Positions 19,543-31,094 of a stretch of DNA of 64,000 nt are shown piece by piece (the first letter of the stretch is position 1; each line of letters opens with the position of its first letter). The notes beneath the pieces were generated by a model. That model ran no database searches. It was given only the letters and a program-made list of their open reading frames with translations, and was not told where the DNA came from. Origin of the DNA: Euleptes europaea (lineage: Eukaryota; Chordata; Lepidosauria; Squamata; Sphaerodactylidae); contig NC_079320.1 in NCBI RefSeq assembly GCF_029931775.1, positions 39,672,510-39,736,509 on the forward strand. The letters are read 5' to 3'. The position numbers and the translations under genes were made by a program.

Positions 19543-22500
19543 CTAGAAAAGGAGGAGGAGGAACAAGATGAAAAAGTGAACTTCGGCTCAACAAATTCGG
19601 GCAACAGGAAGATTTGAGGGGGAAAATGTTATTTTGCACAGTAATATCAGTCCTGCAAGAAATAATCCAGTCATTGGTAACAAAGTTCAGATGTGTTTCA
19701 TTTCATCACACTATCCTGACTGTGACCTCAGCTCCGACATACAAATTGCATTCTCTGTGAGGGGAAGAAGCAACTGGGCTCAAGGCTCATGCAAAACCAA
19801 AACTATATTCGGTTTGCGAAGTGGCGCATTGGCTCTGTAGAGAATGCTATCAATACAATCAGAGTAATTTCCAATAACACTTAAAATGTTGCTGGAGTGG
19901 GTAATGGCTAATACATGATCCCATAATCAATAACAATTGGTGATATGCCCCTGCATAGCAACTGTGGAGTTCAGCGGATCAACCATGGTAAAACAGAAGT
20001 GGGCATTGAGGCCTAAATTGAGGTTCCAAACCCACCCATTTGAAAGGCTGCATGTTGTTTTGCCAGCTTTTCCTCAGAGAAGCTCAGGGTAACATATGTG
20101 GTTGTCTCCTCCCTTTAATCCTCACAATAACCCAGAGGGGCAGGATAAAGCTGAAGCTGAGAGAGAGTGGCTGGCCCAAGATTAGGGTTGCCAGCTCTGG
20201 GTTGGGAAATACCAGGAGATTTTGGGGGTGGGGCTTGAGGGGGTGGGGTTTGGGGAGGGGAAGGACTTCAGTGCCATAGAGTCCAATTGCCAAAGCGGCC
20301 ATTTTCTCCAGGTGAACTGATCTCTATCGGCTGGAGATCAGTTGTAATGGCAAGAGATCTCCAGCCACTACCTGGAGGTTGGCAACCTTACCCAAGATCA
20401 CCCAATGAGGATCATGGTTGAATGGGGGTTTGAACTTAGGTGCGTCAGATACTAGTTGGTTGTTCTAACTACCACACCGGCTCTCTGATGAGCAAAGTAC
20501 AGAGAATTCAGTGCCTTTACGATCAGGGTGCTGTTCTACAAAAAATATTAACGACATAGGTAGTTTCCATATCAGGACAGGCTTGTGTGGTTTCCCCATT
20601 GCTGGTGCAGCTGCTGATACAGCACAGCAGCAACAGGGCTTCCCCATGTCAGGTTTCCCTGCATTTTCCCTGGCCCAGACCCCAGCAATGACCGGTCCTC
20701 CTCCCCTGGGACACTAGGGCTTTTTAAGTTTAAAAAAAACCCAGCGTTTCCTCAATTGTCAAATACTGACCGTTAGAAAAAAGGCTATAGTGTGAAAGCT
20801 GAGAGGACACACAGAAACTGTAACAGGTTCTGTGAATTCCCAGCCTTCCCCATTAAATCTTCACAAAATAAGGAGCTAGAGACTTATTTTCTTAATGAAA
20901 GCTGGGAATTCACAGGACCTGTTACACATATTTTTATAATGGTATATTGATACAAAATTGCTGACTTAAAAAAAAAGCCCCTAGTGGTTGGGTTGCCAGC
21001 CATTGGGACAGTGAGCGGGGGGACATGGAAAATGATGTTGTGCTGATGAAGCGATGTCACTTCTGGTGAATAATAAAAGTGTGCTCTAGGACTCAGAACT
21101 CCATGGTTTTAATATAGAGATTGGGACAAATCCTAGAGCCTCGCATCAGAGCACTACACCAGCTTGGTTATGCCACTGCTGGAAGTGATGTTATACCACT
21201 GGTGCCACACTGATTTTCCCAGGCATTTTACCCTCACTGCCCAGTGGCGATGGGCTCAGTGGGATAAGGCTGAGGCATTTCCTACTAAAATGGAAAGCCT
21301 GGTCTCCCAAACCCGGTGTGGAGGAGAGAAAACTGCTGCCACGGGGACTAGAATAGGGAAAATGGCTGTCACGTGGACAGGAAAATCTGAACTTTCCCAC
21401 CCACACAGTCGCTATCCAGGCTTTACTGTGATCTTTCCAAAAACTTTGCAGCAAAGCGGGTTTGAGAAACATCAGAGTAAAGGAAAGAAAAACTTTTACT
21501 CTGGGCAGATAGCCCATGTGGAAGTGGTAATCCTTAGTCCTCCTGTTCTGGTCCAAGCTGAGTCCAGGGTCAAGCTGGCTACAGACTGTAGCCTAAAGCA
21601 ACAAAAACAGCCGCTGCATTGATCTAGGCTTTTATTGTCTGTGCCCATCAGCTGCTATGACAGCTGCTGACTTTGAGTTTCAATAGTAGTGAGCTACACT
21701 GGTTGTGTTCAAAATATTGCTGGTGTGTATTTTTCCATTACCATAGATTGGCTTGACTGCAATGCTCATGTATTGTCATTACATTTATTTATTTACACCC
21801 TGCTTTTCTCCCCAATGGGGACCCAGAGTGGCATACATCATTTTCATTTTCGCCTCCTCTGCTTTATCCTCACAACAGCAACCTCTCCAAGATAGGTTAG
21901 GCTGAGAGAGTGGAGAACAACCTGCCCAGCATCACCCAGTGAACTTCTGTGGCACAGTGAGAATTTGAACCTGCTCCTTTAACCACGACACCATAGTGGC
22001 TTGTGCAAACCTCACAAATAGCCATACAATGGACCACAGAGAGAATGTGCTAATATGATACTTGGCCAAAGGAAGGAAGGATAGACATGAATGTGACTGA
22101 CACCCAACCACCACGGCTCTGTTTGCACAGGCCTCTCAGCCACCGTTTTCCATATGGCAGAGTCGGTCCTGAATGGTTTTCAGTGTGGCATGGGAATATC
22201 GCTTTTTGAACAATCACAGAGGTGTGCCAAAAGCCTAACGAGGCTGAACCCTGGGTGGCTCCTCAGCTTTCACACGGTAACCTGGCAATAGACTGACATG
22301 CATGGAACTGAGCGGACTGGCTGCCACCACAGAGTTCTGCGAACAGGCCTTATGATGGCCAATTACAGTGTTTCCTCAGATAGCCCATCTCCATACTTCA
22401 CAGTGTTATCTAGAATGTTTTGAAAGCAGCACTTCTTGATTCCGGCAAACACAACCTCTGCTGGTATCAGACTCACCCCAATTAACGGGCCAAACTACAC

Positions 22501-25500
22501 TTCACCCAAGGGATTTGCGATTATGATCGAAGTTTTTCTTTTCATTTTAAGGCTGCAGAGGAGCCTGATTCAGTCTGTGCCTGCGGCACTGCACGTCTGT
22601 GAGAGATTACCCTCTCCCCTCAACATGCATTGTTTTGCTGATCCCAAAACCCTTTCCTTGCTGCCATTTGCCCTGCAAGGGAAAGCATACATGTACTATA
22701 CAAAATATTTGTGTGCATTGAAGTGCAATACAGAATGCAGTGTCCAAAACAGCATTACGGGGCATACATGTGGAGGGGGGGGGGTACAGTTTGCATTGGG
22801 ATGAAGCAGAAGGAAGGAAATACATCTTCTTTAGTACTGCAGCCCCAATCTGAATCATTGTCTGCATGGCTGCTTTTAGGCTTTAAAAAACTGGGAGCAG
22901 AGCTGGTTTAAGGCTCTTTGGGGCAGCATGATGACAGGGGCAACGTTTTTGCCCCTGTGGCTTCTTGGTAATCCTGTCAGTTACTTCAGGGCCAGCTGGC
23001 TGTAGTCCCTACTGCTCTTTCTCCAGCTGTAATCAGCGAGGGACTCCGCTATCTTTGGAAAGAGCTGACCCACCCCTTACAATCAGAGTGGAACAGATTA
23101 CAACTGCCTTGAACAGCATTAAGAACAAAGGAGTAACAGAATATTATGACCTTTAGTAGATTAGAATCCCTCTGACCTATAACAGATAATATGTGTTAGG
23201 GCCCAGGAACAAGAAGAGTTTGAGAATGGTAAGGATGTTAAGCTAAATGCAGACATGAGTAAGGCCTAACAGATAACTTGTAATCACTATTTTTTAATAC
23301 TCTTTGCTACTAAAAAAGTAGTGAAAATGTTGTAACAGCATTTATATGTTGTCTGGAAAATATATAGATAACTGTACGGAATGTGAGCCTTATCAAGTGG
23401 GACAGCTAGGCATTATTGGAAGATAATTTTTAAAAACCTATAAATTTGGGAATCCGTATTGATTATCAACTTCATGTTACTTGTAACCTCCTTAATTTTT
23501 TTGTAAGAATTAATGAGCTAAAGTAATCACTCTCTTTTAATTATCTATGTCAAATCAATGGATGGTGTACCATATTATCTTTTAAAGACATAAATAGGTA
23601 TATTTTAATTAAAATGGAAGCAAGGATTAGTAATATTTTTATTTGTGTACTATACCCAAAAACATTATTGAGGTGTATCTTTTTGCCAGGAAATGAACGA
23701 TCTGATATAGGAACACTAACTAGATGCCTAGGGCTACTTAAGTACATGTCTATATCTGAATCAGGTCTCCTGGAGGAAGCCTCCTTTTACTTATGCCATC
23801 ACTGCATATGTCATTCACAGGACACAACCCCCTGGACAACAGCAGTGGGAGCACAGATGGGAGAAGCCCCCTCCCAAACTTGCTGCCCCTGTAAAGTCCG
23901 GGATGGGCTTCAGAGGTGCTATGCCCAGATCCTGTCCTTGACCTGAGGGGTGGCAGCTCTCCGCACCCCCTCCCCCAGTCCATGCCATCTTGCCCTGTAC
24001 CTTGGTGAGGTAGAACGGGAGGCTGCCTGCTTAGTGTGGCTGAATGACTCAGTCTAACACACACTGGGAGAACTTAATCACAGTTCTCATAGGTCACATT
24101 TTGCCCTTCAATATGGACACGGCAAGTTAGCCACTGGTCAAATCAATGTCAGTTCGGCATTGAGTGGTGGGAAATATGTAGTTAATATAGCTCAGTCATG
24201 TTTGGATTTTATGAGTACAGCCTAAGACACTTTTGAGAATCAGATCTAGAGATTTTTGTGAGATGTTGCTCCAGGTTTGTTTGTTTGTTTTTTTAAAAAA
24301 AGAACAAGAGAAGAACCCTGCTGGATCAGAACAGTGGTACATGTTGTCCTGTCTCACACAGTCGCCACCCAGTTATGCTGGAGGGCCAACAACAGGGAAG
24401 AGAAGCTGAGGCTTTCTCCTGATGTTGCCCCTTGGCACTGGTATTCAGAGGCTTATTGCATCAGAATGTGGAGGCTTCCTTCAGTCACCATGGCTAGAAG
24501 CCTCTGATAGATCTAATCTCCCTAAATCTGTCTAATCTCCTTCTAAAGCCATCCATGTCTATGGCCATCACTACATCCTCTGGCACAGAATTCACATTTT
24601 AATCATTCATTGAGTAAAGAAGTATTTCCTTTCGTTTGTCCTGAATCTACTGCCCATCAACTTTATTAGATGCCCCTACATTCTAGTATTTTGGGATAAA
24701 TCGCTATCATGTTCCCACTTACTTGTCTCTTTTCTAAAGTGAAAAGTCCCAGACTCTTCCACCTTTCCTCATAGGAAAGTTGCCCCAATATTATCTATAA
24801 ATCTAAATCCTGATTTGGTTTTTCCTGCGGTGTTACTTCTGGCCAACCTGGAACTGACAGTCATAGAAGGAGGATCAGACCCAATAAGGTAGGCGTGCAT
24901 GAGTTAGAAATCTTTTTTTTTAATTCCAAGCTGTAAAGCAAACAATAGCCTGACCATTAGCCATCTGAAAAATTCTTTAAAATATTTCCATTATCTTTCA
25001 AAACTAAGGCATGAAAATAGAACTGTCATACTCAAAGAGGCCAATCAATTATTTTACAGCTTAGGAGGCATAAGTGAATGGATTTTCTATAGTGTTGTTA
25101 CTGATTATGTCTATGGAAAGAAGAAAAATGTTTTTTTTTTCTGGACATTTTAAAACAGAGATGGCATATTAACAAATCAATACTGTAAACACATTTACTC
25201 TATCTTGGACCAATGATGAGAAGCCAGAAATTCCTATGGTTGTTAAATTGTACACCCTAGCAAATAACTGCACTAGGTGTCTTCCTGATGAGGAGGGATA
25301 AAGAGAGAGAGAGAAGTGGATGGGAGGGATTATTGATTCCTGGAAAGCAAATATGCTCCTGTGTTTATCACCTTTATTTAAAAATAATTACTGGAATTCT
25401 GATTATGCCAAGAGTTCATTGTGGCTTCAGTTCAATACAGTGCTGGAATAAATCAACCAGAAGGGCTTTCTTTTCTCTCTCTTTCTCACCAGCTTTCAAC

Positions 25501-28500
25501 AAAGTAAAAGAAATAGAATTCCCAAAACTGCACAATATTTTCATACAGAATATACATACATACATACACACACATACACACAGAGAGATGAAATACATCT
25601 ATGTGATTCTCTCTCTCCCTCTCTCTCTTGACTTCAACAGAAATAGTGAATCAGTTCTTAACCACTTGTTTGGATTTCTTTCTTGAGACCTCAGCCATTA
25701 GGTCAAGCATACCGGGAGCCCAGCAACCATGTCTAGTGGAAAAGGATGATACCTGCAATGCTCTCAATATGCATGTTCATCATGTTGTCTGAACAGGAGC
25801 AAGACACGTTTTTTGCAGGTCCATACAATTTTGGTACACAGGAGTCAGGATGCTGGAAAATCCAGTGGTCAATTTCTGCATATTGAAGCTATATGGTATG
25901 CAAAATACATATGTTGCTTCATTCAGACAAGATGGTGACTTGAGTATTAAGAGGATCTATGCATGGCTGCTGGGTTCCTAGTAGGTGTGGACATAACTCC
26001 TGAAAAGAGCTCAATTCAGAAGCATAAATAAATAACAATTAACAGAAACCCTCAAAAGGGGCACCCTTCTAGGTTACCAGGCAATAAAGGTGTTCTAACA
26101 AGTTTTGAACAAGAAGAGCTCTGAAGCTGAGGAAAGCAGGGAGAAAAGCACCCAGAAGGATGGACAGCAGGGCTACTTTTAGCATGCAGGGAAAGGGCTC
26201 TGGATACCCCCCCACACACACACACATGATACATTGGTCCTTTTAAATGTGCATCCTCTCATTGCTTTAGATATGAATGCAGCAACTCATATTTAATGCT
26301 ATGGGCCTGCTGTCAGCACACGTGGTTTGGGCACCGCACAGTCTGGTTTTGTGTTGCTTAGGCTCTTCTGTTATTCCCGAAGACGGCAACCCTAATGCGT
26401 GGGCATTATTCCTTTCTATGGCTCAAATGCATGGTCAACAGAGCCATGAGACAAATTTTTAAACATGCCAATAGCACCCGAAGGGGAGCTGCCGCTGTCC
26501 CATTTAAGTCTTACCTTGGAACTGGTTGACCTGTTGCACGGGGTATGGATTCCGCTGCTGCTGCTGGAGGTGCTGTCGCGGCAAATGGGACTGCTGCTGC
26601 ATTTGCTGCAAAACAGAAGCAAAAGGAAAAGAGTCAGGGAGGGAAGGTGTAAGTCAGCCTGCCCAATTAAGAATGACGACAGAAAACCGGAGGCAAGCGC
26701 TGACATCCTCGCACAAGGTGTTCTTGAGCGACAAGTACTATGCGGCAGCGGCGAGAGCAGTAAGTAGCTTTTGTGTGAAGAGTCCTATCAAGAGCACTCA
26801 GCCCCTGTGGTTCCAAGCACTGTCCGCTTTTCCAAGTCAGCTCCCTCTCTTGACTTCCCGAGGGCCTTGAGCACTTCCTCAAAACCCAGGCAAAGGAGGG
26901 AAGGTGATGAGATGGGAGGGCTTGAAAGGGTCTGAAATTAATCTCATGAGTCAGAGCTATCTGCAGCAGGCAGAGACCAAACTCTGTCGACTGTCTAATT
27001 TAGTAGGAGAGCCAGCATGGCTCAGTGGGTACAGTGAAGAAGAAGAGTTGGTTTTTATATGCCAACTTTCTCTACCACTTAAGGAAGAATCAAACTGGCT
27101 TACAATCACCTTCCCTTCCCCTCCCTACAACAGACACCCTGTGAAGTAGGTGCGGCTGAGAGAGCTGTGACTAGCCCAAGGTCACCCAGCTGGCTTCATG
27201 TGTAGGAGTGGGGAAACAAATCCAGTTCACCAGATTAGCCTCCGCCACTCATGTGGAGGAGTGGGGCATTAAACCCGGTTCTCCAGATCAGAGTCCACCG
27301 CTCCAAACCACTGCTCTTAACTACATCATGCTGGCTCCCAGTGCTGGAATAGGATTGACGAGACCCAGGATCAAATCCCCAAACTGTCACGAAGGTGAAT
27401 TTTTTTTTTTACCCTTGGAGGACTTTCCCTCAGTTTTTAAAATGGAAACCCTGAACATTTTGGAGATATTTGAAAAAAAACTGTGAAATATTTTACTTTT
27501 TGGAATGAATGAAATGTTTCATAAGACAAGGTGTTGCTCACTCATAACGTGTAGTGTGAAGATTTTAATTATTTCCAATTATCTGTTTATTGTTTAAATG
27601 TGACTAATTTTGCCCACAATTATTAAACTATATATAATATTAGAAAAGAGCAAGAGTCCAGTAGCACTTTAAAGACTAACAAAATTTCTGGCAGAGTACG
27701 AGCTATAGCTCACGAAAGCTCATACCCTGCCAGATATTTTATTAGTTTTTAAGATGCTACTGGACTATTGCTCTTTTCTACTGCTATTGACAGACTAACA
27801 CGGCTACCCTGTTGTGATATATATAATATGTATGATTGTATTACTGTACAAGCTTAACCGATATCCATATACGCTGATAGTTCTATTGTTACTGAGAGAC
27901 TATTTCCGTTCAAATAATACATGTTCTTTTATTTACTACAAAATTTGTCTTCTGATTGCAACTTTTATTTTCCTACCTTTCAGAAGGTAGAAATATGATA
28001 AATGTGCTAAGGCAGCATTGAGTTTTCAGCTGTTTCAAGTACTGGGTATATTTGCAATGTTGCTTACAGAAAACAGTCATTTATACTTCTAAATTCTATA
28101 CATATGCCAACTAGTACAATTTTATATGCTAACTAAGCTATAAATTAAGCACGTTATTCTGTTAGAACAGTAACATAAGCTTAGGTTTGATAAAAAGTAT
28201 TGCATATATTTCAATGTTTTTGCAAAATTTCTATTATAAAAATGGAAACACACACATATATAATTCCCCCTGCCCATGGCTTCAGAATGTCAAAAAAATG
28301 TTACACCTCTAATCAATTACAATATTTATTTATTCATTTTTAGTTCTTTGGATCTTGTGCCTATATATCTGCTGCACAGACTTCTGTATGTGAGTATACT
28401 TTCAATACAATCTTGTTCACAAAAACTGGCAAACAGCAGTACAGGTAATGCTCTAGCAGGAAGACTTTTCTTCCCAGCTTTTACGCACAATGGAGATATC

Positions 28501-30616
28501 AGGCTATCAGATGGATATCTGGCCCTTGGGAAAGGCCTGCTGACTGCCTAAAATGTACTCACGGCACACTCAAAGTGACTGTGCAGAAAAGCCGTGCGCA
28601 CCTGATAATACTTCCAGTTTATCTGTTTCACATAATGGCTCTCTAACAACATACGCCCCCTCTCCATGATCAGTGATGAAGCTTTCCAAACGTTGCTGAT
28701 CATGAGGAGGGTGTGTGTGCACTTCCTCCACACGTCTGCACTGTGCTGGTGACTCAGCAAATGAACAGAAGGGGGGGGCACTGCAATGGTGCCCACTCTC
28801 CTTCCCTGTGTGAGTCAATATGAGGACAGGTCTTCTGCTTAGAGCCTGTATTAATACACAGTCCACAGAAAGAAATGCAGAGAATGCTTTTTTTTCCTAG
28901 AGAGGCTTAACAAATTTTGCATTCATGATTAATACCAACTTGGAGTGGAAAAGGGAGTTCCCCCTCTAGAAAACACTGCTGACTCTGGGACATTTTTCAT
29001 TTTTCCATCCAGCTTGCAGCACAGATCACTGACATCAGTGGTTTCACTTGGTTTGCAATTTTACTTAGAAGTGGTCCCCATGTGATGGGATCAGCCTAGT
29101 TGTTGTTTCTTTTCCCATGCCATTACAATAATACAGGAGCCATATGAAAAGGAAGGTAAAGATAAAAGTAGTTCCCTGTGCAAACACTGGGTCATTACTG
29201 ACTCCTGTGTGTGTGTGTGTGGGGGGGAAGCAGAGTCTGTGTGTGTGTGGGGAGGGAGCAGTTTCTGTGGGTGGGTGGGGGAAGCCAAAGGGGGCTTTCG
29301 CCCGTTCTGCCTGGGGTGTGTGTGCCCCCTCGAGTCTCTCTCTCCCTGGTTTGAGGGGGGGGGGCTTCAGTTATGTGTCCTCAGGTTTTCCCTCATTCAT
29401 AAGATCGGTTAGGTCTATTCTGATGCTTGCTCAAAACTGGTTTTCAAATGGTGACTTAAAGAATGCATTTGCCTGGTCCTGAGTTCGATGCGAAAGGGGA
29501 AATTCCACCCCCTCCTGCTCCTTATGCATAGCTAGCGTGCCTCTGTCCCTTTCCATGGTTTGCAAACTCCCAGGCGTCACGTGTTGCTTTGCATGGTTTG
29601 CATGGTTGCAAACGTGTTGCTTTGCATGGTTTGCAAACTTCTTCGCACCTGCCCCGCCCTTGCTCCCCCCAGCTCAGCTGTTTGTCGGGGCTGGGAGCTT
29701 CAGGAGTGAGCGGCAAGCTCTGCTAATTGCAAACCCCCATTGTCAGAGATACACATTAAGGAGGGGGGGACCCTTTTCGGGGCCCATATCTCAGCCCCCC
29801 CTGACCCAATCTTCACAAAACTTGGGGGTTCTTGCAAGAAGGGTCCCCTCAAGCTACACTGAAAGTTTGGGACCTCTACCCCCAAAAATGCCCCCTCGGT
29901 GCCGCGGAAAGGCGCGATTGTGTTTTTAATGGCTTTATTCAGCCAAATTTTTTCCCGAACTCTGGATCTCATGCCAAATTGCACTGACCCAAAGTGGGGG
30001 AGTTCGGACTTCTGCATTTCCCAAATAAAAATGGGCCGAATTTTGCCGAATCCGAATTTTACCGATTTTTTTTTCTTCAACAGCCTTAGTCTGAACAGAG
30101 TCTGCGAGAGAAACTGCAGGACGTGATGAATCAACAACTGAGGGAGGCTGAGAAGCCAAATTCTCTGAGCATAATGTGCAAGTCAGGGGCTGGATTGCTA
30201 ATGATCTCATGATAACGAGAGCTGCCTGAAAACATAAAGCCAAGCGACAGAAGTTGCAGGCTAGCTGTTTGCACATCCCAGTGATGAAAGGAAATGTAAG
30301 CTGTAGTTCTGCTGCTCCCCTGTTTGCGTCTCTCTGTTTACAATGGGGAGTACCATGTCAGGGACAAAAGACGCAGTACCTGTTCTGCCAAGATCTGCTG
30401 CTGCTGCCGTTGCTCCCTTAGAAACTGTTGCTTCTGCTGCTCCATCATCTGAAGCTGGGCCCTTTGCTCGATCAGCATCTGCTTCATGATGACGGCTTGA
30501 GGCTGGCTGCTCAAGAAATTGGCGTTGCTAGGACTCGTGCCCACGTTACTGGATCCTGGTGGCACAGAGGACTGCATGGGACCCGTGGGCCGAGACAGTC
30601 CCACCGCGTGCTGGTC
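18557..30616 (-). CDS. MAML3: MAML3, mastermind-like 3, C-terminal part (last three coding exons)
   Basis: On the minus strand the exons are 30616-30380, 26605-26515 and 19542-18557. They join in frame to 1314 nt, giving 437 residues plus TAG. Mastermind-like proteins are nuclear coactivators that lock onto the Notch intracellular domain/CSL complex through an N-terminal helix and recruit p300 through the rest. The helix lies in earlier exons outside the window. Visible here are the Gln-rich stretch with KQQFLREQRQQQQILAEQ, a second Gln-rich segment ending VQQVNQFQ, the block GSPQEIAARNQAALQSMRTS, a long Gln/Ser/Pro/Met-rich low-complexity activation region, and the acidic C-terminus GGPGDEWMQELDELFGNP. 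These match human MAML3 as I recall it, and MGST2 next door fits the human gene order. MAML2 is the main alternative. Confidence 0.93.
20084..20182 (-). repeat. tRNA-derived SINE, 3' half, split by a MITE
   Basis: On the minus strand this is the SINE tail region (TTATCCTGCCCCTCTGGGTT, TTGTGAGGATTAAAGGGAGG). It ends at CCCAAGAT, where the hAT MITE entered. The 5' half resumes at 20391. Confidence 0.75.
20183..20390 (+). mobile_element. hAT-type MITE inserted in a SINE
   Basis: Ends are TAGGGTTGCCAG and, inverted, TAAGGTTGCCAA. CCCAAGAT flanks both sides exactly (20175-20182 and 20391-20398). Because the target is a recognisable SINE, the empty site is known in outline, so both boundaries and the 8-bp duplication are secure. 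Confidence 0.93.
20391..20485 (-). repeat. tRNA-derived SINE, 5' half, split by a MITE
   Basis: It continues the SINE at 20084-20182 after the insertion. It contains the B-box-like GTTCAAACCCCCATTC and the head region AGAGCCGGTGTGGTAGTTAG on the minus strand. Confidence 0.75.
20819..20926. repeat. Long near-perfect hairpin
   Basis: Left arm TGTAACAGGTTCTGTGAATT then CCCAGCCTT pairs with the complement of 20899-20926 with only two or three mismatches. Inner segments CATTAA/TTAATG and AAAATAAG/CTTATTTT also pair, leaving a loop of about ten bases. It could be an ancient foldback transposon or a structured RNA. No known family is recognised. Confidence 0.7.
21781..22001 (-). repeat. tRNA-derived SINE
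   Basis: On the minus strand the head is near 22000 (AGCCACTATGGTGTCGTGGT), with a B-box-like GGTTCAAATTCTC. The body ends in GAGGATAAAGCAGAGGAG and the tail GGGGAGAAAAGCAGGGTG then TAAATAAATAAA. Confidence 0.8.
24290..24800 (+). repeat. Dispersed sauropsid repeat (family not assigned), copy 2
   Basis: It is the longest of three copies in the window. It shares CCCTGCTGGATCAGAACAGT and GGTATTCAGAGGCTTATTG with the other two. It continues through GTCCTGAATCTACTGCCC to a final block ending TTCCTCATAGGAAAGTTGCC. Confidence 0.78.
26515..26605 (-). CDS. MAML3: MAML3 penultimate coding exon
   Basis: The exon is 91 nt, entering in phase 0 and leaving one base. The acceptor is TGTTTTGCAG and the donor GTAAGAC on the minus strand. 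It encodes QMQQQSHLPRQHLQQQQRNP followed by YPVQQVNQFQ, a Gln-rich linker. The last base joins the next exon to form the Gly of GSPQEIAARN. Confidence 0.93.
27030..27338 (-). repeat. tRNA-derived SINE, duplicated-B-box subfamily
   Basis: On the minus strand the head (GGAGCCAGCATGATGTAGTT) is followed by two similar blocks, each about CTCTGATCTGGAGAACCGGG and then a TTCCCCACTCCT-like end. The body ends AAAGTTGGCATATAAAAACC plus a CTTCTT tail. Confidence 0.85.
27641..27810. repeat. Foldback element, copy 2
   Basis: Left end TAGAAAAGAGCAAGAGTCCA pairs with TGGACTATTGCTCTTTTCTA near 27762-27781, with the centre near 27712. The right terminus CAGACTAACACGGCTACCC is the inverse of the left terminus of the copy at 989. 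Confidence 0.78.
29405..30085 (+). repeat. GC-rich unclassified repeat, copy 2 (related to 1-237)
   Basis: 29409-29510 matches the minus strand of 130-225. Then come GTTGCTTTGCATGGTTTGCA blocks in tandem (29583-29640), a GC-rich stretch with AATCTTCACAAAACTTGGGG and TTGCAAGAAGGGTCCCCTC, and a CCGAATTTTGCCGAATCCGA terminus. No protein homology is recognised in either strand. The boundaries are approximate. Confidence 0.55.
30380..30616 (-). CDS. MAML3: MAML3 internal coding exon (antepenultimate)
   Basis: The exon is 237 nt, or 79 codons, phase 0 at both ends. The minus-strand acceptor is TCTGTCTAG and the donor is GTACTG. It starts DQHAVGLSRPTGPMQSSVPP and ends QQQILAEQ, with IMKQMLIEQRAQLQMMEQQ between. 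The Gln run before ILAEQ is only four residues. In the human protein as remembered it is longer, which suggests repeat-length change between lineages. Confidence 0.93.
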
Positions 30617-30734
30617 CTAGACAGACAAACAAAACAAGACCAGAGTCATGAGACAAATCATGCTGCATAGTAATTGTGCCTGTATTTGTATGAACAGTTC
30701 TGATTATAGTACTTAAGAGTTTTCCAAAACATTT

Positions 30735-30768
30735 TGTAGAAGGAGAAGAAGAAGAAGAGGAGGAGGAG

Positions 30769-30801
<33 letters not shown>

Positions 30802-31094
30802 AGTTGGTTTTTATATGCCGACTTTCTCTACCGCTCAAGGAAGAATCAAACCGGCTTACAATCACCTTCCCTTCCCCACAACAGACACCCTGTGAGGTAG
30901 GTAGGGCTGAGAGAGCTGTGACTAGCCCGAGGTCACCCAGCTGGCTTCAGGTGGAGGAGCGGGGAAACAAATCCAGTTCACCACATTAGCCTCCACCGCT
31001 CATGTGGAGGAGTGGGGAATCAACCCCGGTTCTCCAGATCAGAGTCCACCGCTCTGAACCACCGCTCTTAACCACTACAACCACGCTAACTCTA
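30735..31094 (-). repeat. tRNA-derived SINE, duplicated-B-box subfamily, with GAGGAG tail
   Basis: It has the same structure as 27030-27338. The 3' tail on the plus strand is an expanded AAGAAG/GAGGAG run at 30740-30802. It starts only about 120 bp upstream of the MAML3 exon at 30380-30616 in transcript terms. Confidence 0.85.

Larger units (their letters stand above)
19543..26514 (-). other. MAML3 intron before the last exon (7.0 kb)
   Basis: It contains a SINE interrupted by a hAT MITE, a long hairpin, a second SINE and one dispersed sauropsid repeat, all listed separately. I recognise nothing in 19543-20080, 20930-21780, 22005-24285 or 24805-26510 beyond simple ATAC/CA runs near 25556-25582. 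Confidence 0.8.
26606..30379 (-). other. MAML3 intron between the two Gln-rich exons (3.8 kb)
   Basis: It contains a duplicated-B-box SINE, a foldback repeat and a GC-rich unclassified element (29405-30085). I recognise nothing in 26610-27025, 27345-27640 or 27820-29140. 29200-29360 is a run of TG- and G-rich simple sequence. Confidence 0.8.

Noticed and set aside
19543-19639. Extension of the last MAML3 frame upstream to an ATG at 19639
   Set aside because: A pyrimidine tract and CTTTTCTAG acceptor at 19543, plus in-frame joining to the 26515-26605 exon, show this stretch is intron.
23160-23760. AT-rich stretch that looked like a possible long terminal repeat
   Set aside because: No matching second copy, no clear ends and no associated internal sequence were found, so there is no basis for a call.
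26465-26767. Plus-strand frames rich in Leu and Cys across the MAML3 Gln-rich exon
   Set aside because: They are the complement of CAG-rich MAML3 coding sequence and have no support of their own.
29700-30137. 145-residue minus-strand open frame in the GC-rich block
   Set aside because: No recognisable domain or codon pattern. It lies in an unclassified repeat with many overlapping open frames caused by GC-rich composition.
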